Shown here piece after piece: positions 26,219-37,800 of a DNA stretch of 64,000 nt (position 1 is its first letter; the number at the start of each line of letters is the position of its first letter). The position numbers and the translations under genes were made by a program. The notes beneath the pieces are model-generated. The model did no database searches. It saw only the letters and a program-made list of their open reading frames with translations, and had not been told where the DNA came from. This DNA is from Arenicella xantha (lineage in GTDB: Bacteria; Pseudomonadota; Gammaproteobacteria; Arenicellales; Arenicellaceae), in assembly GCF_003315245.1 (NCBI RefSeq), contig NZ_QNRT01000001.1, forward strand, positions 254,963 through 318,962, read 5' to 3'.

Positions 26219-27529
26219 TCAGTTTTTCTTACGGCTTTTGTATCCGGCAAGCTCAACAACATACACATCAACTGAACCACTATTATTCCAGTCGGAATTA
26301 AATAGCACCCGCGTGCCACTCCGGCTGAGCACCGGATGCGGCTCAGCAAAATAACCGACCAAACCATAGCGGGCTGCCGAACGGTGATGCGCAATTCGAC
26401 ATACTTCCGCTTGGTTTGGGTCTGAGTTAACCAAATACAACTCCTGTTCGAGAGCGGTGTCGCCTTCATCGCCATAGCCGACACTCGACACTGCAGCCCA
26501 ACCGGGGCGCTGATGCGCAAGTGCGCTAATGTGCGTGCCAGACAGCGTATACGGATAGCCGTTGGCTTGGCCTACCAGCACTCTGCATTGACCGGTAGAG
26601 GCATCATTACCATTGGCTAAACGCCCCACGCTAGAGTGCTCATTCGCGCTGGCTAGGTCAAAGCTACGAACCGCTGCGAGTTGTTGGTTTAACACATGAC
26701 CTTGGTGATAAAACAGCTTGCCACTGGGAAACACCGATGGCGCATTCCCGCCCGCGGCTATCGGCAGCAGCGTAATCGTGTCATTGGAGCGTTGATAACT
26801 GAAGGCTTTGGTGCCGCAACGCAAGCCAAATACGTCATCGTCGTACGACATCATTTGCACATCACCGCCGGCAGTCACGGCATCGGCACCAGGGCATACT
26901 GCGTTAAAATCTTTGATAACCGAATGCTGCTGTGAGGCTACGTTGTAACTCATCAACTCATTACCCTTGAGACGATATGGTCCTTGTGCGGTGCTCACCG
27001 TTTGGCCAATCGCTCCGTTCGGGTAGTACACTAAATCAGGGTTCGAGGTACTCCAAAATAGTTCCTCAATATCAACCGGTGACACCGGCAGCTGGCTTAG
27101 CAGCCTATAGTTTTGACCATCATATAAATAATGGCCTGCGCCTCGATGCCACAAAATCATCAAAGATTCGTCGGCATTCCACGCTTGAATGGTGCTGTAG
27201 AGCGTTTTAATAATGCCACTACTAATCTGCGATGAATCACTAATGCGCGTGATAGTGCTCCCAAACACCGCATCAACATAGCTCGCGCCAGCAGACGGTT
27301 TAAGCATTGAACGCATAGGCCGATTCTGCTTATCGTTGACGGTAAAACCACGACACAGAGACACCGAACTTGGCGTGCTAGCCGCTCTTTTTGCAAGAAT
27401 CGACGGCAAGAATAATAGCTCGTCATCGTCCGAAACCGGCTGAGCAAACGCTGAGCTAACGGTCCATAGAATCAGAAACAATGCGCACAACCTCTGCGCG
27501 AACGCTCGTCTAGTATATCTATATCGCAT
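26219..27529 (-). CDS. Exported TolB/PD40-like beta-propeller protein
   Basis: A 436-residue exported protein. The signal peptide runs to about residue 29 (SSAFAQP). The rest forms beta-propeller blades; the last is clear, PVLSRSGTRVLFNSDWNNSG, a PD40 (TolB-like) repeat. Just after cleavage is DDDELLFLPSILAKR, loosely like the motif in neighbours at 27667 and 38602. It has four Cys that may pair. Function unknown; perhaps ligand or glycan binding. It shares its strand and a 137-base gap with the G8 protein. Confidence 0.65.
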   Translation of the reverse strand: MRYRYTRRAFAQRLCALFLILWTVSSAFAQPVSDDDELLFLPSILAKRAASTPSSVSLCRGFTVNDKQNRPMRSMLKPSAGASYVDAVFGSTITRISDSSQISSGIIKTLYSTIQAWNADESLMILWHRGAGHYLYDGQNYRLLSQLPVSPVDIEELFWSTSNPDLVYYPNGAIGQTVSTAQGPYRLKGNELMSYNVASQQHSVIKDFNAVCPGADAVTAGGDVQMMSYDDDVFGLRCGTKAFSYQRSNDTITLLPIAAGGNAPSVFPSGKLFYHQGHVLNQQLAAVRSFDLASANEHSSVGRLANGNDASTGQCRVLVGQANGYPYTLSGTHISALAHQRPGWAAVSSVGYGDEGDTALEQELYLVNSDPNQAEVCRIAHHRSAARYGLVGYFAEPHPVLSRSGTRVLFNSDWNNSGSVDVYVVELAGYKSRKKN

Positions 27530-27592
27530 CGTGTAGTAGCCTTATTGGATCAGGACCGAGAGCAAAATGATAGCAAGAAACTAATCAGAGAC

Positions 27593-27625
27593 CGTCCACC
27601 TTCGATCAATCGAACTCGTGCTCAC
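27593..27625. repeat. Partial copy of dispersed MITE-like repeat
   Basis: The stretch AGACCGTCCACC through ATCGAACTCGTGCTCA resembles the left half of the elements at 42227-42321 and 51031-51123 (core CGATCGAACTCGTG). The right half is not found here. This is a degraded copy at best. Confidence 0.35.
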
Positions 27626-27666
27626 TCTGAGTCGTTTATTGGTTATTCAAACGTAGACTTATAAAG

Positions 27667-30102
27667 TCAGTCATCCAATAACAACATAATTGTGGGGACA
27701 ACGAATGAGCCTTGCGAGTCAGCTGGAGGCGTTGGATAAGACGGTGGACCATCGCCATTATTACCGACCACATTACCAGCATAATCTAAGACATTGCCAG
27801 TTAGAACGTCTCTATAAGTGAGTGTCCCATCTGGGGTTTTAGCCGTTGTCTTGTATTGAGATAAGTATGAATTGGTAAAACCGGAAAGCTGTACCTCAAT
27901 TACTATTGGCGTATGAGTTGCTGTAAAGCGATCAGTCACCCAGAAAACAACTTGCATGACCCAACTGCCATTTGGTTTTTGGAATGCGCCGTGCATCTCA
28001 AGAAGCTCTTCAGCAGTCGTGTATCCACTATTACCTACGATGTTCGTTGAGATTGTTTTATCGCTATTATTGGTATAACCGAGTTTGTAGCTCTCAATAA
28101 AATAAACACCGTTTCTTTGTGAGAGCCAAACATTCTCGCCTAAGGGATAACTTCCGAGGCTATCGGTGATCGTGCCTGAAATAAAAATTTTATTGTCGTT
28201 TGGACTTAACGTTAGATCAGACTCTGCATCTAATACGACCGCTATAGCTTGGTTCAGATTTACCCCGCTTGTGTTTCTAAACGGGTGATTAAAAACTCGC
28301 CCTTCTATATTTTCGCCATAATTTTCAGCCCGCAAATTTGTATTATTGTCTTTAAATGACACATTCACGTATTCACCTAGATTGTTTAACCCAGAGTCCT
28401 TGATCGCCACATTGAAATTTTCAAAATGCACATCAATCAAAGACGTACCTTCTGATTTTTTATCTAATTTCACTCCAGAGCCAGCACCACTATCAGCGCC
28501 AATTAGAAGCGAGTCTTTAATAACGTAATCAGCGGTGTATGAAAAAAAGTCGAACGCTTTATCAGTCACTTCCCATGCAGTAAAGTCCACGATATCACTG
28601 CGAACATCGGACGTTAAAGAAAAGCCTCTTCGATGCCCTGAATCGAGCGCTATGCTAACACCTATGGCCGTATTGCCGTGAAAACCAATAAAATTACCAG
28701 TCGTACCAACTGATGTTTTTAGCAGTGGTGTGGGGTTAAACTTATCAAGTATGCTCGCATAAGAATCATACGAAGCATCGCTTTGCAAAGCCGTAAACTT
28801 CCAACCATAAGTAGAGTTCGCGGCGATATTATCTTTTTGTAAAAGCGATCTAGCGGTTGAAGAATAGGCCTCACCGGAATGACCAAAATCCCCTAATTTT
28901 TCATCACGATTAATCGACGCATCATCACCGTCTCCGTATATTCCCGTGACTAAATTACCCACCCATTGACCCGTTTCGTTACCATCTTCAGCAACAATTC
29001 CGGCACCTTTGACATTAAACACCACATTAAAATCAATGGCCGCATTCGAGCTATGATGTGTGATTCCCCAACCGGGGTTATCGTGAACAGAATTCCCGTA
29101 GGCAATCGCTAACGGATAATCATCACCAACACCGATTTCATGGAAATGAATAGAATACCGCCCAGTAATGTTGTCGCTGCCGTCGAGCGCGTTGCCGTCT
29201 GCATCCAGCGGGATGCCTTTATCTGTTCGACCTAAACCTAAAAATTCCGCAAAACGAATGTCGGTACTTTCATTCATAAACATCGTATGCCCACGAATGC
29301 CATTCACATTTTCAGAACGAAACTCAATATTTCGTGATGTATTTGCAACATACAGGGGCAAATCGTCATATCCTTGCGGCGGTCGGTGGTCGTAATCTAG
29401 AGGGCTATCCAAACTCACCGTTCCGTTATCTGAAATTTGCACAATGCGCCTAATTTCATCTTCCGCTTTAGTGTCACCGTTGGTACCAACAATCAAAATA
29501 TCGTCCCCGACTCGCCAAGTACTTAGGTCGCCGTTCAAACGTATCGAAGACATGCCCCGTAATGCTGGCGCACCCAATGTGGAATACGGCAACTTCGCAG
29601 CACCATGAATATCAACCTGACCGATCGCAACTAAGCCGTGCCCCATTTGACTGGGGTCAATATTTTTATCGATTGCGTCATCAATAAAGATAATTTCGCT
29701 CTTAACGTTTCCCCCAATAGGCTGATTAACTGTGCCAATTTTAAGGCTTGATTTCATCCCTGTTATCATTGTTTGCAAGACGATTTTCGTATTCACAGAA
29801 CGATCAAAACTTAACGTTCCATCAATTCGTACAACGTCTAATTTAGAATTGCTATTAGCATCATAAGAAACGGAAATATCTTCTGGAATATACACATCGG
29901 CACCAGTCCCTGGCACACTACCGCTCGACCACGTTGACGGATTAGACCAATCCTGACTATTTACCGCTATGTGCGAAGCCTGATCTGGCGTTAAAAGACT
30001 CAGAACAGCCATATGTTCTGCATGCGTTCCTCCGGCCATTAATACCGCGGAATACAACGAAGTAACAACAATGCCAATTATCAATCGAGCCATTAGAATC
30101 AC
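27667..30102 (-). CDS. Exported G8-domain / right-handed beta-helix protein
   Basis: An 811-residue exported protein. Signal MILMARLIIGIVVTSLYSAVLMAG. Residues ~48-180 form a G8 domain (WSNPSTWSSGSVPGTGADVYIP, then VVRIDGTLSF), as in animal CEMIP/TMEM2/PKHD1L1 proteins. A right-handed beta-helix follows, with His-rich YSIHFHEIG and GWGITHHSSNAAIDFNVVFN turns like those animal proteins. C-terminal strands end in the odd SFVVPTIMLLLDD. In animals the family includes hyaluronan depolymerases; a polysaccharide-binding or cleaving role here is inferred. It is far longer than the neighbouring propeller protein and shares its orientation. Confidence 0.75.
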   Translation of the reverse strand: MILMARLIIGIVVTSLYSAVLMAGGTHAEHMAVLSLLTPDQASHIAVNSQDWSNPSTWSSGSVPGTGADVYIPEDISVSYDANSNSKLDVVRIDGTLSFDRSVNTKIVLQTMITGMKSSLKIGTVNQPIGGNVKSEIIFIDDAIDKNIDPSQMGHGLVAIGQVDIHGAAKLPYSTLGAPALRGMSSIRLNGDLSTWRVGDDILIVGTNGDTKAEDEIRRIVQISDNGTVSLDSPLDYDHRPPQGYDDLPLYVANTSRNIEFRSENVNGIRGHTMFMNESTDIRFAEFLGLGRTDKGIPLDADGNALDGSDNITGRYSIHFHEIGVGDDYPLAIAYGNSVHDNPGWGITHHSSNAAIDFNVVFNVKGAGIVAEDGNETGQWVGNLVTGIYGDGDDASINRDEKLGDFGHSGEAYSSTARSLLQKDNIAANSTYGWKFTALQSDASYDSYASILDKFNPTPLLKTSVGTTGNFIGFHGNTAIGVSIALDSGHRRGFSLTSDVRSDIVDFTAWEVTDKAFDFFSYTADYVIKDSLLIGADSGAGSGVKLDKKSEGTSLIDVHFENFNVAIKDSGLNNLGEYVNVSFKDNNTNLRAENYGENIEGRVFNHPFRNTSGVNLNQAIAVVLDAESDLTLSPNDNKIFISGTITDSLGSYPLGENVWLSQRNGVYFIESYKLGYTNNSDKTISTNIVGNSGYTTAEELLEMHGAFQKPNGSWVMQVVFWVTDRFTATHTPIVIEVQLSGFTNSYLSQYKTTAKTPDGTLTYRDVLTGNVLDYAGNVVGNNGDGPPSYPTPPADSQGSFVVPTIMLLLDD

Positions 30103-30289
30103 ACTATTTCACAACAGTCAGACTTTTTAAGGTAACACTGAATACCTTTTCTTGCCTACAACTATATGTTCACACCACCTTGGCATAGCAAACCTCTGTT
30201 TTTTATTATGAACTAGCAGATCGAGAGCAAGCACTCATTTAAGTCCATCAGTAACCGTGAAGCCCTATTTCTAAGCGTGGATCGGCGCG

Positions 30290-30778
30290 CTACTGACAGT
30301 TGGTACCTTGATTCGTGCTGCAACGCCAATTGCTTGCGATTTGTTCGCCGTTAGCTGGCATGATCGTGCCGCTCGGTAGTTCGACCGTGGCGACCAGAAA
30401 ATCGCAGTTACCGGTAGAAGTTGGTACAGTCACACTTAGTGACGTGTCGCCTGCCGTGACATCGACGATGTGAGATTGCACGCCGTCACTGTCAGCAAAC
30501 ACGCGATAAGTTCCTGCGGGTAGATTCTCCGCTGATGCGGTGCCACCACTCTCTCCGCAATTTGCCAACACATTATCATTGTCGTCGACAATCAAAACAA
30601 AGCGAGAGAAAGGATTTTCACTATCCAAAGAGGCCGCAATGATATTACTGACCCCGGAGCTAGAAGTCTGTGCATGAGCAGGCAGAACAATGGCGTTGAC
30701 CAAAGGTTTGTGCCACAAAGGTAATGTCGCACCACCGGCTAGCGCGATTTTAAGTGAACGTCGTTTAGAATTATTCAT
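30290..30778 (-). CDS. Exported protein with twin-arginine-type leader
   Basis: A 162-residue protein starting MNNSKRRSLKIALAGG, a possible Tat leader (RR near residue 6), with PLVNAIVLPAHAQTS at the cleavage region. This kind of leader is repeatedly found before short Cys-containing secreted proteins. The mature part has a small Ig-like/carboxypeptidase-regulatory-like unit (LPAGTYRVFADSDGVQSHIVDVTAGDTSLSVTV) and five Cys. It is divergent from the collagen-like gene. Exact role unknown. Confidence 0.6.
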   Translation of the reverse strand: MNNSKRRSLKIALAGGATLPLWHKPLVNAIVLPAHAQTSSSGVSNIIAASLDSENPFSRFVLIVDDNDNVLANCGESGGTASAENLPAGTYRVFADSDGVQSHIVDVTAGDTSLSVTVPTSTGNCDFLVATVELPSGTIMPANGEQIASNWRCSTNQGTNCQ

Positions 30779-30878
30779 TGTATTGTGTGTTGCTATTCAG
30801 AGGATATCGTGTGGGCAAACTGTTAATTTATGTTAACATTTCATTGACTGATTGATATATAGAAAAAGGTATGGGTTG

Positions 30879-32087
<1,209 letters not shown>

Positions 32088-32118
32088 CACGCGACGGCAA
32101 GGTCTCTTCAAACGCAAA

Positions 32119-33753
32119 ATGAAATCTGCTTTTTGGGTGGCGGTGACAAGCATAGTTGCCGCCGTGATTCCTCATGGTGTGACGAGTGCATCGACGTTTT
32201 CAGATTTGCCTATTGTCATTGCCATCGTCGACGACGGCTTTAATCATAACCACCGTCTGTTCCAAGGCATGGTGTGGCGAAACCCGGGGGAAGTCCCCAA
32301 CAACACGATCGATGACGACGCAAACGGTGTGGTGGATGATCTCGTCGGCTGGGACGTCTCCGACATGGATGGGACCGTATTGCCCGCTGTCGATCGGCAG
32401 TCGAAGCTGTATCACGGTACCTTTATTGCCGGGGTAATCGCCGAGATAATTCGAGATCAACTTGGTGAGCGAGATGATTATCCCATCAAACTGATGTTTG
32501 TTAAAGCCGTGTCCGATGCGTCTATCCGCGACACCGTCGAAGATGGCTACCGAGGCTTGGACTACGCGCTCAAAAGCGGCGCAAACGTGGTGAACTTGAG
32601 TTGGAGTGGTGGTCTCGTCGACGATCAAGCCAAAAGCGCGTTAGCAGGTATTGCTGATAGTCATGCATTCGTGGTGGCTGCCATGGGCAATCACTACCAG
32701 GACGAACAGATTTACCCAGCTGCACACAGTCAAGTATTCGCGGTGACTGGTGTTGATGAGAGGGGTATTTCGATTGACGGAAACCTAGGTGAGGAGGCGG
32801 ACCTAACAGCCATGGGCGCAGAGACGGAGTCGGCGGACGTGGCCAGTAATAACGGCGTTCGCCGAGACCGAGGCACCTCGATAGCCACCGCACGTGTCTC
32901 GGCTGCGGTGGCATTGATGAAACTGGCACGCCCTTCAATCACTAAGCTCGAGATAGAATCATGCCTGAGTATGACGTCGTATGCTGTCGACAAGCTGAAT
33001 CCACTTTTTCCTGGCCAGTTTGGTGCTGGTGCGTTGAATATTTCGGCGGCAATAAATTGTGTTAAAGCAGGGTTGCCGCTCAACCACACGTTTAGCAACC
33101 CAGAAGGCGTGCTGCTATTTACCAAAGGTAAGGCACGCAAACCTGAGCTGAACTGGCGAATACAGCCTGAAGGCGCATATTCTGGTGTTGTGCTCAAGCC
33201 CTTCTTCGAAGGCAAGAATAAGTCTGTGCAGGTGACGATCTCCTCGTTAGACGGTGAACACTTATGGCAAGGCAAAGCCGATGCGCTGCCGCATGAGTTG
33301 GAGTTTTCCAGTCACGCTATTCAGATCAAGTTACAAGCCAAAGGTCGCAAAGATTTTCGCTTTGGTATGCGCTATGCGTTCAAGTTGGTTCAACTCTCTA
33401 AACGCTATTGCCAGGGGCTTCAGCGCATCGAAGCTGAAGGCGTGTACACTGATGGCAGCGTAGGCAGTGACTATGCGCATTTGAGTGATTGTCAGTGGCT
33501 GGTGGTTCCGCCTGAAGGTGAAAACGCGCAGATCACATTCACCAAGCTCGACACGGAACTGCATCATGACATCATTCACCTATTTGCCGGTGAGACCACA
33601 GAACAGCGCAACTTACTGTTGAAATTGAGCGGACGTGAACTTCCGCCGCCACTGTTGGTGAAAGGCGGGCATCCGGCATTACTTTGGTTTGTAAGCACCC
33701 GTGAGAACAGTGGGACCGGTTTTGAATTCAAGGTAGACTACGTCGAACCCTAA
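32119..33753 (+). CDS. Exported subtilisin-like (S8) protease with CUB-like tail
   Basis: A 544-residue exported S8 protease. Signal MKSAFWVAVTSIVAAVIPHGVTSA. The catalytic triad is in place: Asp38/39 in IAIVDDG, His99 in LYHGTFIAG and Ser254 in RGTSIATARVSAAVA; the oxyanion Asn is in AAMGNHYQ. The last ~110 residues form a CUB-like domain (YCQGLQRIEAEG through CQWLVVPP). It is 31 bases downstream of the collagen-like gene, so the two may be co-transcribed; the protease could process or share a surface with it. A good terminator follows. Confidence 0.85.
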   Translation: MKSAFWVAVTSIVAAVIPHGVTSASTFSDLPIVIAIVDDGFNHNHRLFQGMVWRNPGEVPNNTIDDDANGVVDDLVGWDVSDMDGTVLPAVDRQSKLYHGTFIAGVIAEIIRDQLGERDDYPIKLMFVKAVSDASIRDTVEDGYRGLDYALKSGANVVNLSWSGGLVDDQAKSALAGIADSHAFVVAAMGNHYQDEQIYPAAHSQVFAVTGVDERGISIDGNLGEEADLTAMGAETESADVASNNGVRRDRGTSIATARVSAAVALMKLARPSITKLEIESCLSMTSYAVDKLNPLFPGQFGAGALNISAAINCVKAGLPLNHTFSNPEGVLLFTKGKARKPELNWRIQPEGAYSGVVLKPFFEGKNKSVQVTISSLDGEHLWQGKADALPHELEFSSHAIQIKLQAKGRKDFRFGMRYAFKLVQLSKRYCQGLQRIEAEGVYTDGSVGSDYAHLSDCQWLVVPPEGENAQITFTKLDTELHHDIIHLFAGETTEQRNLLLKLSGRELPPPLLVKGGHPALLWFVSTRENSGTGFEFKVDYVEP

Positions 33754-33782
33754 GAGTTACGTTTAAGTAAGGACATGCTTAA

Positions 33783-33806
33783 GACAGCTTCAGGCTGTCC
33801 CCTTTT
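33783..33806 (+). terminator. Rho-independent terminator
   Basis: GACAGC (33783-33788), a five-base loop and GCTGTC (33794-33799) form a perfect stem, followed by CCC then TTTT. It lies 30 bases past the end of the subtilase gene. Confidence 0.75.
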
Positions 33807-33896
33807 GTTGAGTATCAAACAGAAATACAACCCAAGTAGCACTCAATGAGTCGAACGTCTTCTAACGCCCGAAGTGCTTCGATGTATTCGCAATGG

Positions 33897-34712
33897 TTAA
33901 CCGGATTGTTGAATATGGTTAAGTTTTTCTCGCATAATTTTTGTGTACTGCTTTTCCGCATGTGCATCTTTTGGATACAACAGCTCCACGCGCAGCTCAC
34001 TTAGCGCACCCTGTTTCACGCTTTCGAAGCGCAACACAGTCATAAAAAATTCTGTCTCATAACCAAAAGCCTTGAGAATCGGGAATAACACCATGTCGTC
34101 TGAAGATTGTAACTCCGCACTGGGTTTTTCGCGCCGGTCAATGTATCGTCTGGTTTGATCGCTTAACGATTTCAGGTCATGGTCGCCAGTTCGTATGGAC
34201 TCGAATAATCGACGTTGATAGAACGCATCGGCAATCTCCTGCCAATTCACTAGACAATTTTTGACTTCGGGGTCGGCAAAGAACGCATCGATAGATTCCT
34301 CTGCAGAGTCCCGGATGAGGTTTGAAAAAAAGGCCGAGAATGGGGTATTCACATATTTGATACGAGAATACACATCGACCACACACCCAGGAAATGGCTC
34401 GTGATCTCGAAGAATCGATTTTATCGATTTCTCGATAAACTGACTGTTGGATTCCTTGCGGTCAAACTTTACTTCCTCGACAGGCAACCCTGCCGAGGCC
34501 AACAAACTGTTTTTTTCAACACTCGATATATTGAACGCGTTGGCAATTCTGCCAACCATGCCGGGTCGAGGGCGAGATCGCCCTGTTTCGAGAAAGGAGA
34601 CATGCCGTGCCGTTGTACCAACGCGATCCGCTAAATCTGCCTGTGTAAGACCATATTGCTTTCTCATTGCCCGCAGCAACTGTGAAAAATAACTTTGAGA
34701 TCCTTGATTCAC
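33897..34712 (-). CDS. XRE-family regulator with MmyB-like ligand domain
   Basis: A 271-residue regulator. Residues ~8-65 are an XRE helix-turn-helix (LLRAMRKQYGLTQADLADRVGTTARHVSFLETGRSRP). The rest follows the MmyB-like pattern (PFPGCVVDVYSRIKYVNTPFSAFFSNL and similar), a fatty-acid-binding PAS-like fold known from Streptomyces and other bacteria. It sits 98 bases past the start of the region's giant cytochrome gene, on the same strand and downstream of it. Target unknown. Confidence 0.8.
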   Translation of the reverse strand: MNQGSQSYFSQLLRAMRKQYGLTQADLADRVGTTARHVSFLETGRSRPRPGMVGRIANAFNISSVEKNSLLASAGLPVEEVKFDRKESNSQFIEKSIKSILRDHEPFPGCVVDVYSRIKYVNTPFSAFFSNLIRDSAEESIDAFFADPEVKNCLVNWQEIADAFYQRRLFESIRTGDHDLKSLSDQTRRYIDRREKPSAELQSSDDMVLFPILKAFGYETEFFMTVLRFESVKQGALSELRVELLYPKDAHAEKQYTKIMREKLNHIQQSG

Positions 34713-34810
34713 GACTTAAAACCTTATGGGGATGAAGAAGATTAACCTGATTGTTTGATTCGTGTTTGAGCACGAACCGCATCATTAATAGCATAGCGTT
34801 CAACCCACTA

Positions 34811-37800
34811 TCACGGCGTAAAAGGTTGATCATCATCAATATATAAGTCACGATCAATCGACAACAAAAATTGAATTAGGTCGGCGCGCTCGTCACTCGT
34901 TAAATTCACCGCGTGACTGCCGGCCGAAAGCACATCTTGAAGCGTCGCAGCGGAACCATCATGAAAATACGGCGCACTTTGCCATAACTCAATTAGGCTT
35001 GGCGTGCGAATGGATGTGAGAACGCCGCCCAGGCGGCTTCCAGATCCGGACTTAATGGTACCAACGTCATGGCTGAGTCCATCTCGATATGCACTGCCAC
35101 TATGACAGCTCGCGCAGCCTTGAGCAGCGAACACGGCTTGTCCTCGTTGGGCGGCATCCGTCAGTTGGCCTGTATATGTTCGATGAGGCGATCGAGCAAC
35201 GCTGCGTTTTCCTAAGCTGGCAAGGTAGTCCGCTAATGCATCAAGATCTGCACTTCGCCCACGGGTTTGCTCGTCCAACGGCGACTGACCAAAAAACGTA
35301 ACGCCATCAATCAATCCAACGCCTTTGTTGAGCTGTTCAATTTGCAGCTCAAAATCTTGCACCTCATCGAAATTAGACGACCAGTGTAACGCGCCAAACC
35401 GTGTGCCCATGGCGCCATTAAGGCTGAGTGTGTTGCGCAGCCCTTCTCCCAAAGCCGTCATGTCCCACACACGTCCATCGTCGCCGCTATCCACGTGACA
35501 ACCCGAACAGCTGATGTAGCCCTCTGGCCCCATGGCCGGCATCGAAGCATGATAGAAAACTTGCTTGCCGCGTTTTTCAACTTCAGTAAACAGTTCGTCC
35601 TGTACGGTGTTAATCGTCACAATACGTGGTTGATTGCGACCGTCATGAATAAAGCCCGCCACATCAATGGCACTTACCGAGCGCGTGGTTAGGTTTTTTA
35701 CGTAAAGTTGTCGAACCGTTGCACACATTGCCTGTGGTGCTCCGCCGGCAAGAAATTGCGCGGCAGTATTATTCTGCGCGTTTTCAGCAAACACTAGGTT
35801 GTTGCCTTGCATAGCGACAACACGGGTAGTCCCGTCAACCAAATAGGTAACAAAGGTTGGGTCAGCGGCGTTGTCAAAATCAACCGTCCCAGCGCGTGAG
35901 CTGGGTTGCGTATTCGCGTCACGGTGATTAACTAGGTCAATCTCAACCAGCATTGGACGAACCGTATTATCGTCATCCAGCGGCAAACCATTTCTAAACA
36001 GTCCGCGGTCAGTGTTGGCCTTAATTGCCGATACATACGCGCGAGTGCCATCTCTGTTAATGACAATGCTCGACAGAATATTCGGCACGCCTGAACCATG
36101 GTCGATGTCATCTGGCACGGTGACCTTATTAATCCGAATCCGGCGCTGCAAAGTCAGTTCTTGGCCGACTCGCAGATCATAAACTTCGCCGTATTGGTCA
36201 GCCGAAATCTCCCGCGTGACCAGCAGTCGATCGTCGAACATGGCCATGGCCCTGGGTGTAGGGCCCACCGCCAAGCGTTGCATAATCTGTTGTGAAGCGA
36301 CGTCAATGCGAATAACCTCGCCGGTTCCGTAGGTCGCCACCAGTAAGTCGCCACCGTGTTCGATCGCCGCGACGGGCTGCGAGCCATGGCCGGTATCAAT
36401 GGCGAACACAGGGTACGTCGTATCAGCGTCGTGAAAAACTACTTTGTCATCTGCACGATAGGTAATGGCAACATACGCTCCAACGCGCGTTGCGGAAGTT
36501 GGATTTTGGTAATCTAGATACAGCTCCTGTTGAGACGACACGCTCAGTTCAAACGACGTCGAATCAATTGATGTATCAACAATGGTGACACTGTCATTGT
36601 CAGGGTTGACTGCCCAAATATTGTTGGTTTGAGATTCGTCATCACAGGTCAATTGGCTCGACTGGCGAGGCATGTATGGGGTACCAGGAAAACTGGGTGC
36701 CGGTGTCTCATCACCGGGATCCGGGTCTGGGTTCGTTGGCAATTCATTGCCGGTGGTGAATATAAAGCTATAAGGCGACAGCGTGTTGCCCATAAAGTCC
36801 TGCACGCCGTCCACCGAAACACGGTAACTGGTATCTTGCTTCAAGTACGAGTTAGGCCATATTGACCACGTGCCAGTATGCGTAAATTGATGTCGAAATG
36901 ACACGCTGGCGACCGGATTGCCTGAAGCATCCAACTCTTGCACCTGCAATGCGTTAACCATGCTCTCTGAGCGCAGTGTTTCGGGAATGTGTAAGTGAAT
37001 GTACCCGTCAATCGGGTAATTGGTTTGATTTGCCGTTGGCCGATGCCCAGACACGAAAGGCGGACGGGTATCCGGCTCGTCATGGATCACATAAAAGCAC
37101 ATGCCCTGCTCGTTAATGGATTCGTCGCGCTGCAAATCCGTGATGGTGTAGGTTTGTGATGTCGCCGAATTGGTAAGCACATCCCCAACACTCATGTCGC
37201 GGCTGGTAATCACGTAGTCGCCCGAGGGAGTTCGCCATAACGGATTGAAACCTTGTCCAGACTGATTGGTATGCCAGCGATTCAACTCCAACTCACCACC
37301 ACTGACACGAATTTTTGCCTGTGTTTCCCACCAATCGTAACCGCCAAAGATCCCCACCTGCCCCAGTGGACGAAAGTACTGGCTGCCGTCACAACTGTTT
37401 TGTATGTCGTTGTACCGCACCACAATCTGGTCGAACTCCGTACTGTCGATTTGCCCATCAGCGTAGGCCGTCTCACAGCGCTCCAAGTCGACGCGAAAAT
37501 GATCGACAAACGCATACTGATCTTGAAAGTTCACGTACATGGGGTCGCTCGATGCATCGCCATCGTGAGGACTTTGCTGATCTTGATCAAAATAAATCTC
37601 GCAGCTCAAAAACGGTGACTCAGGATCGCTGAAGTCTACAACGTAGATCGCAGGATAGTGACGCTCAGGCAAAACTCCTACGCGCTCGCGCGCGGCCCAA
37701 ACCATTTTGTTGGTGCCGTACGGTTCAACCCAGTACCCGCCGATGCCGATACGATTACCATCAGGTTCGGTTTGAGTCGGGTTAAACACACTGAGCAACC

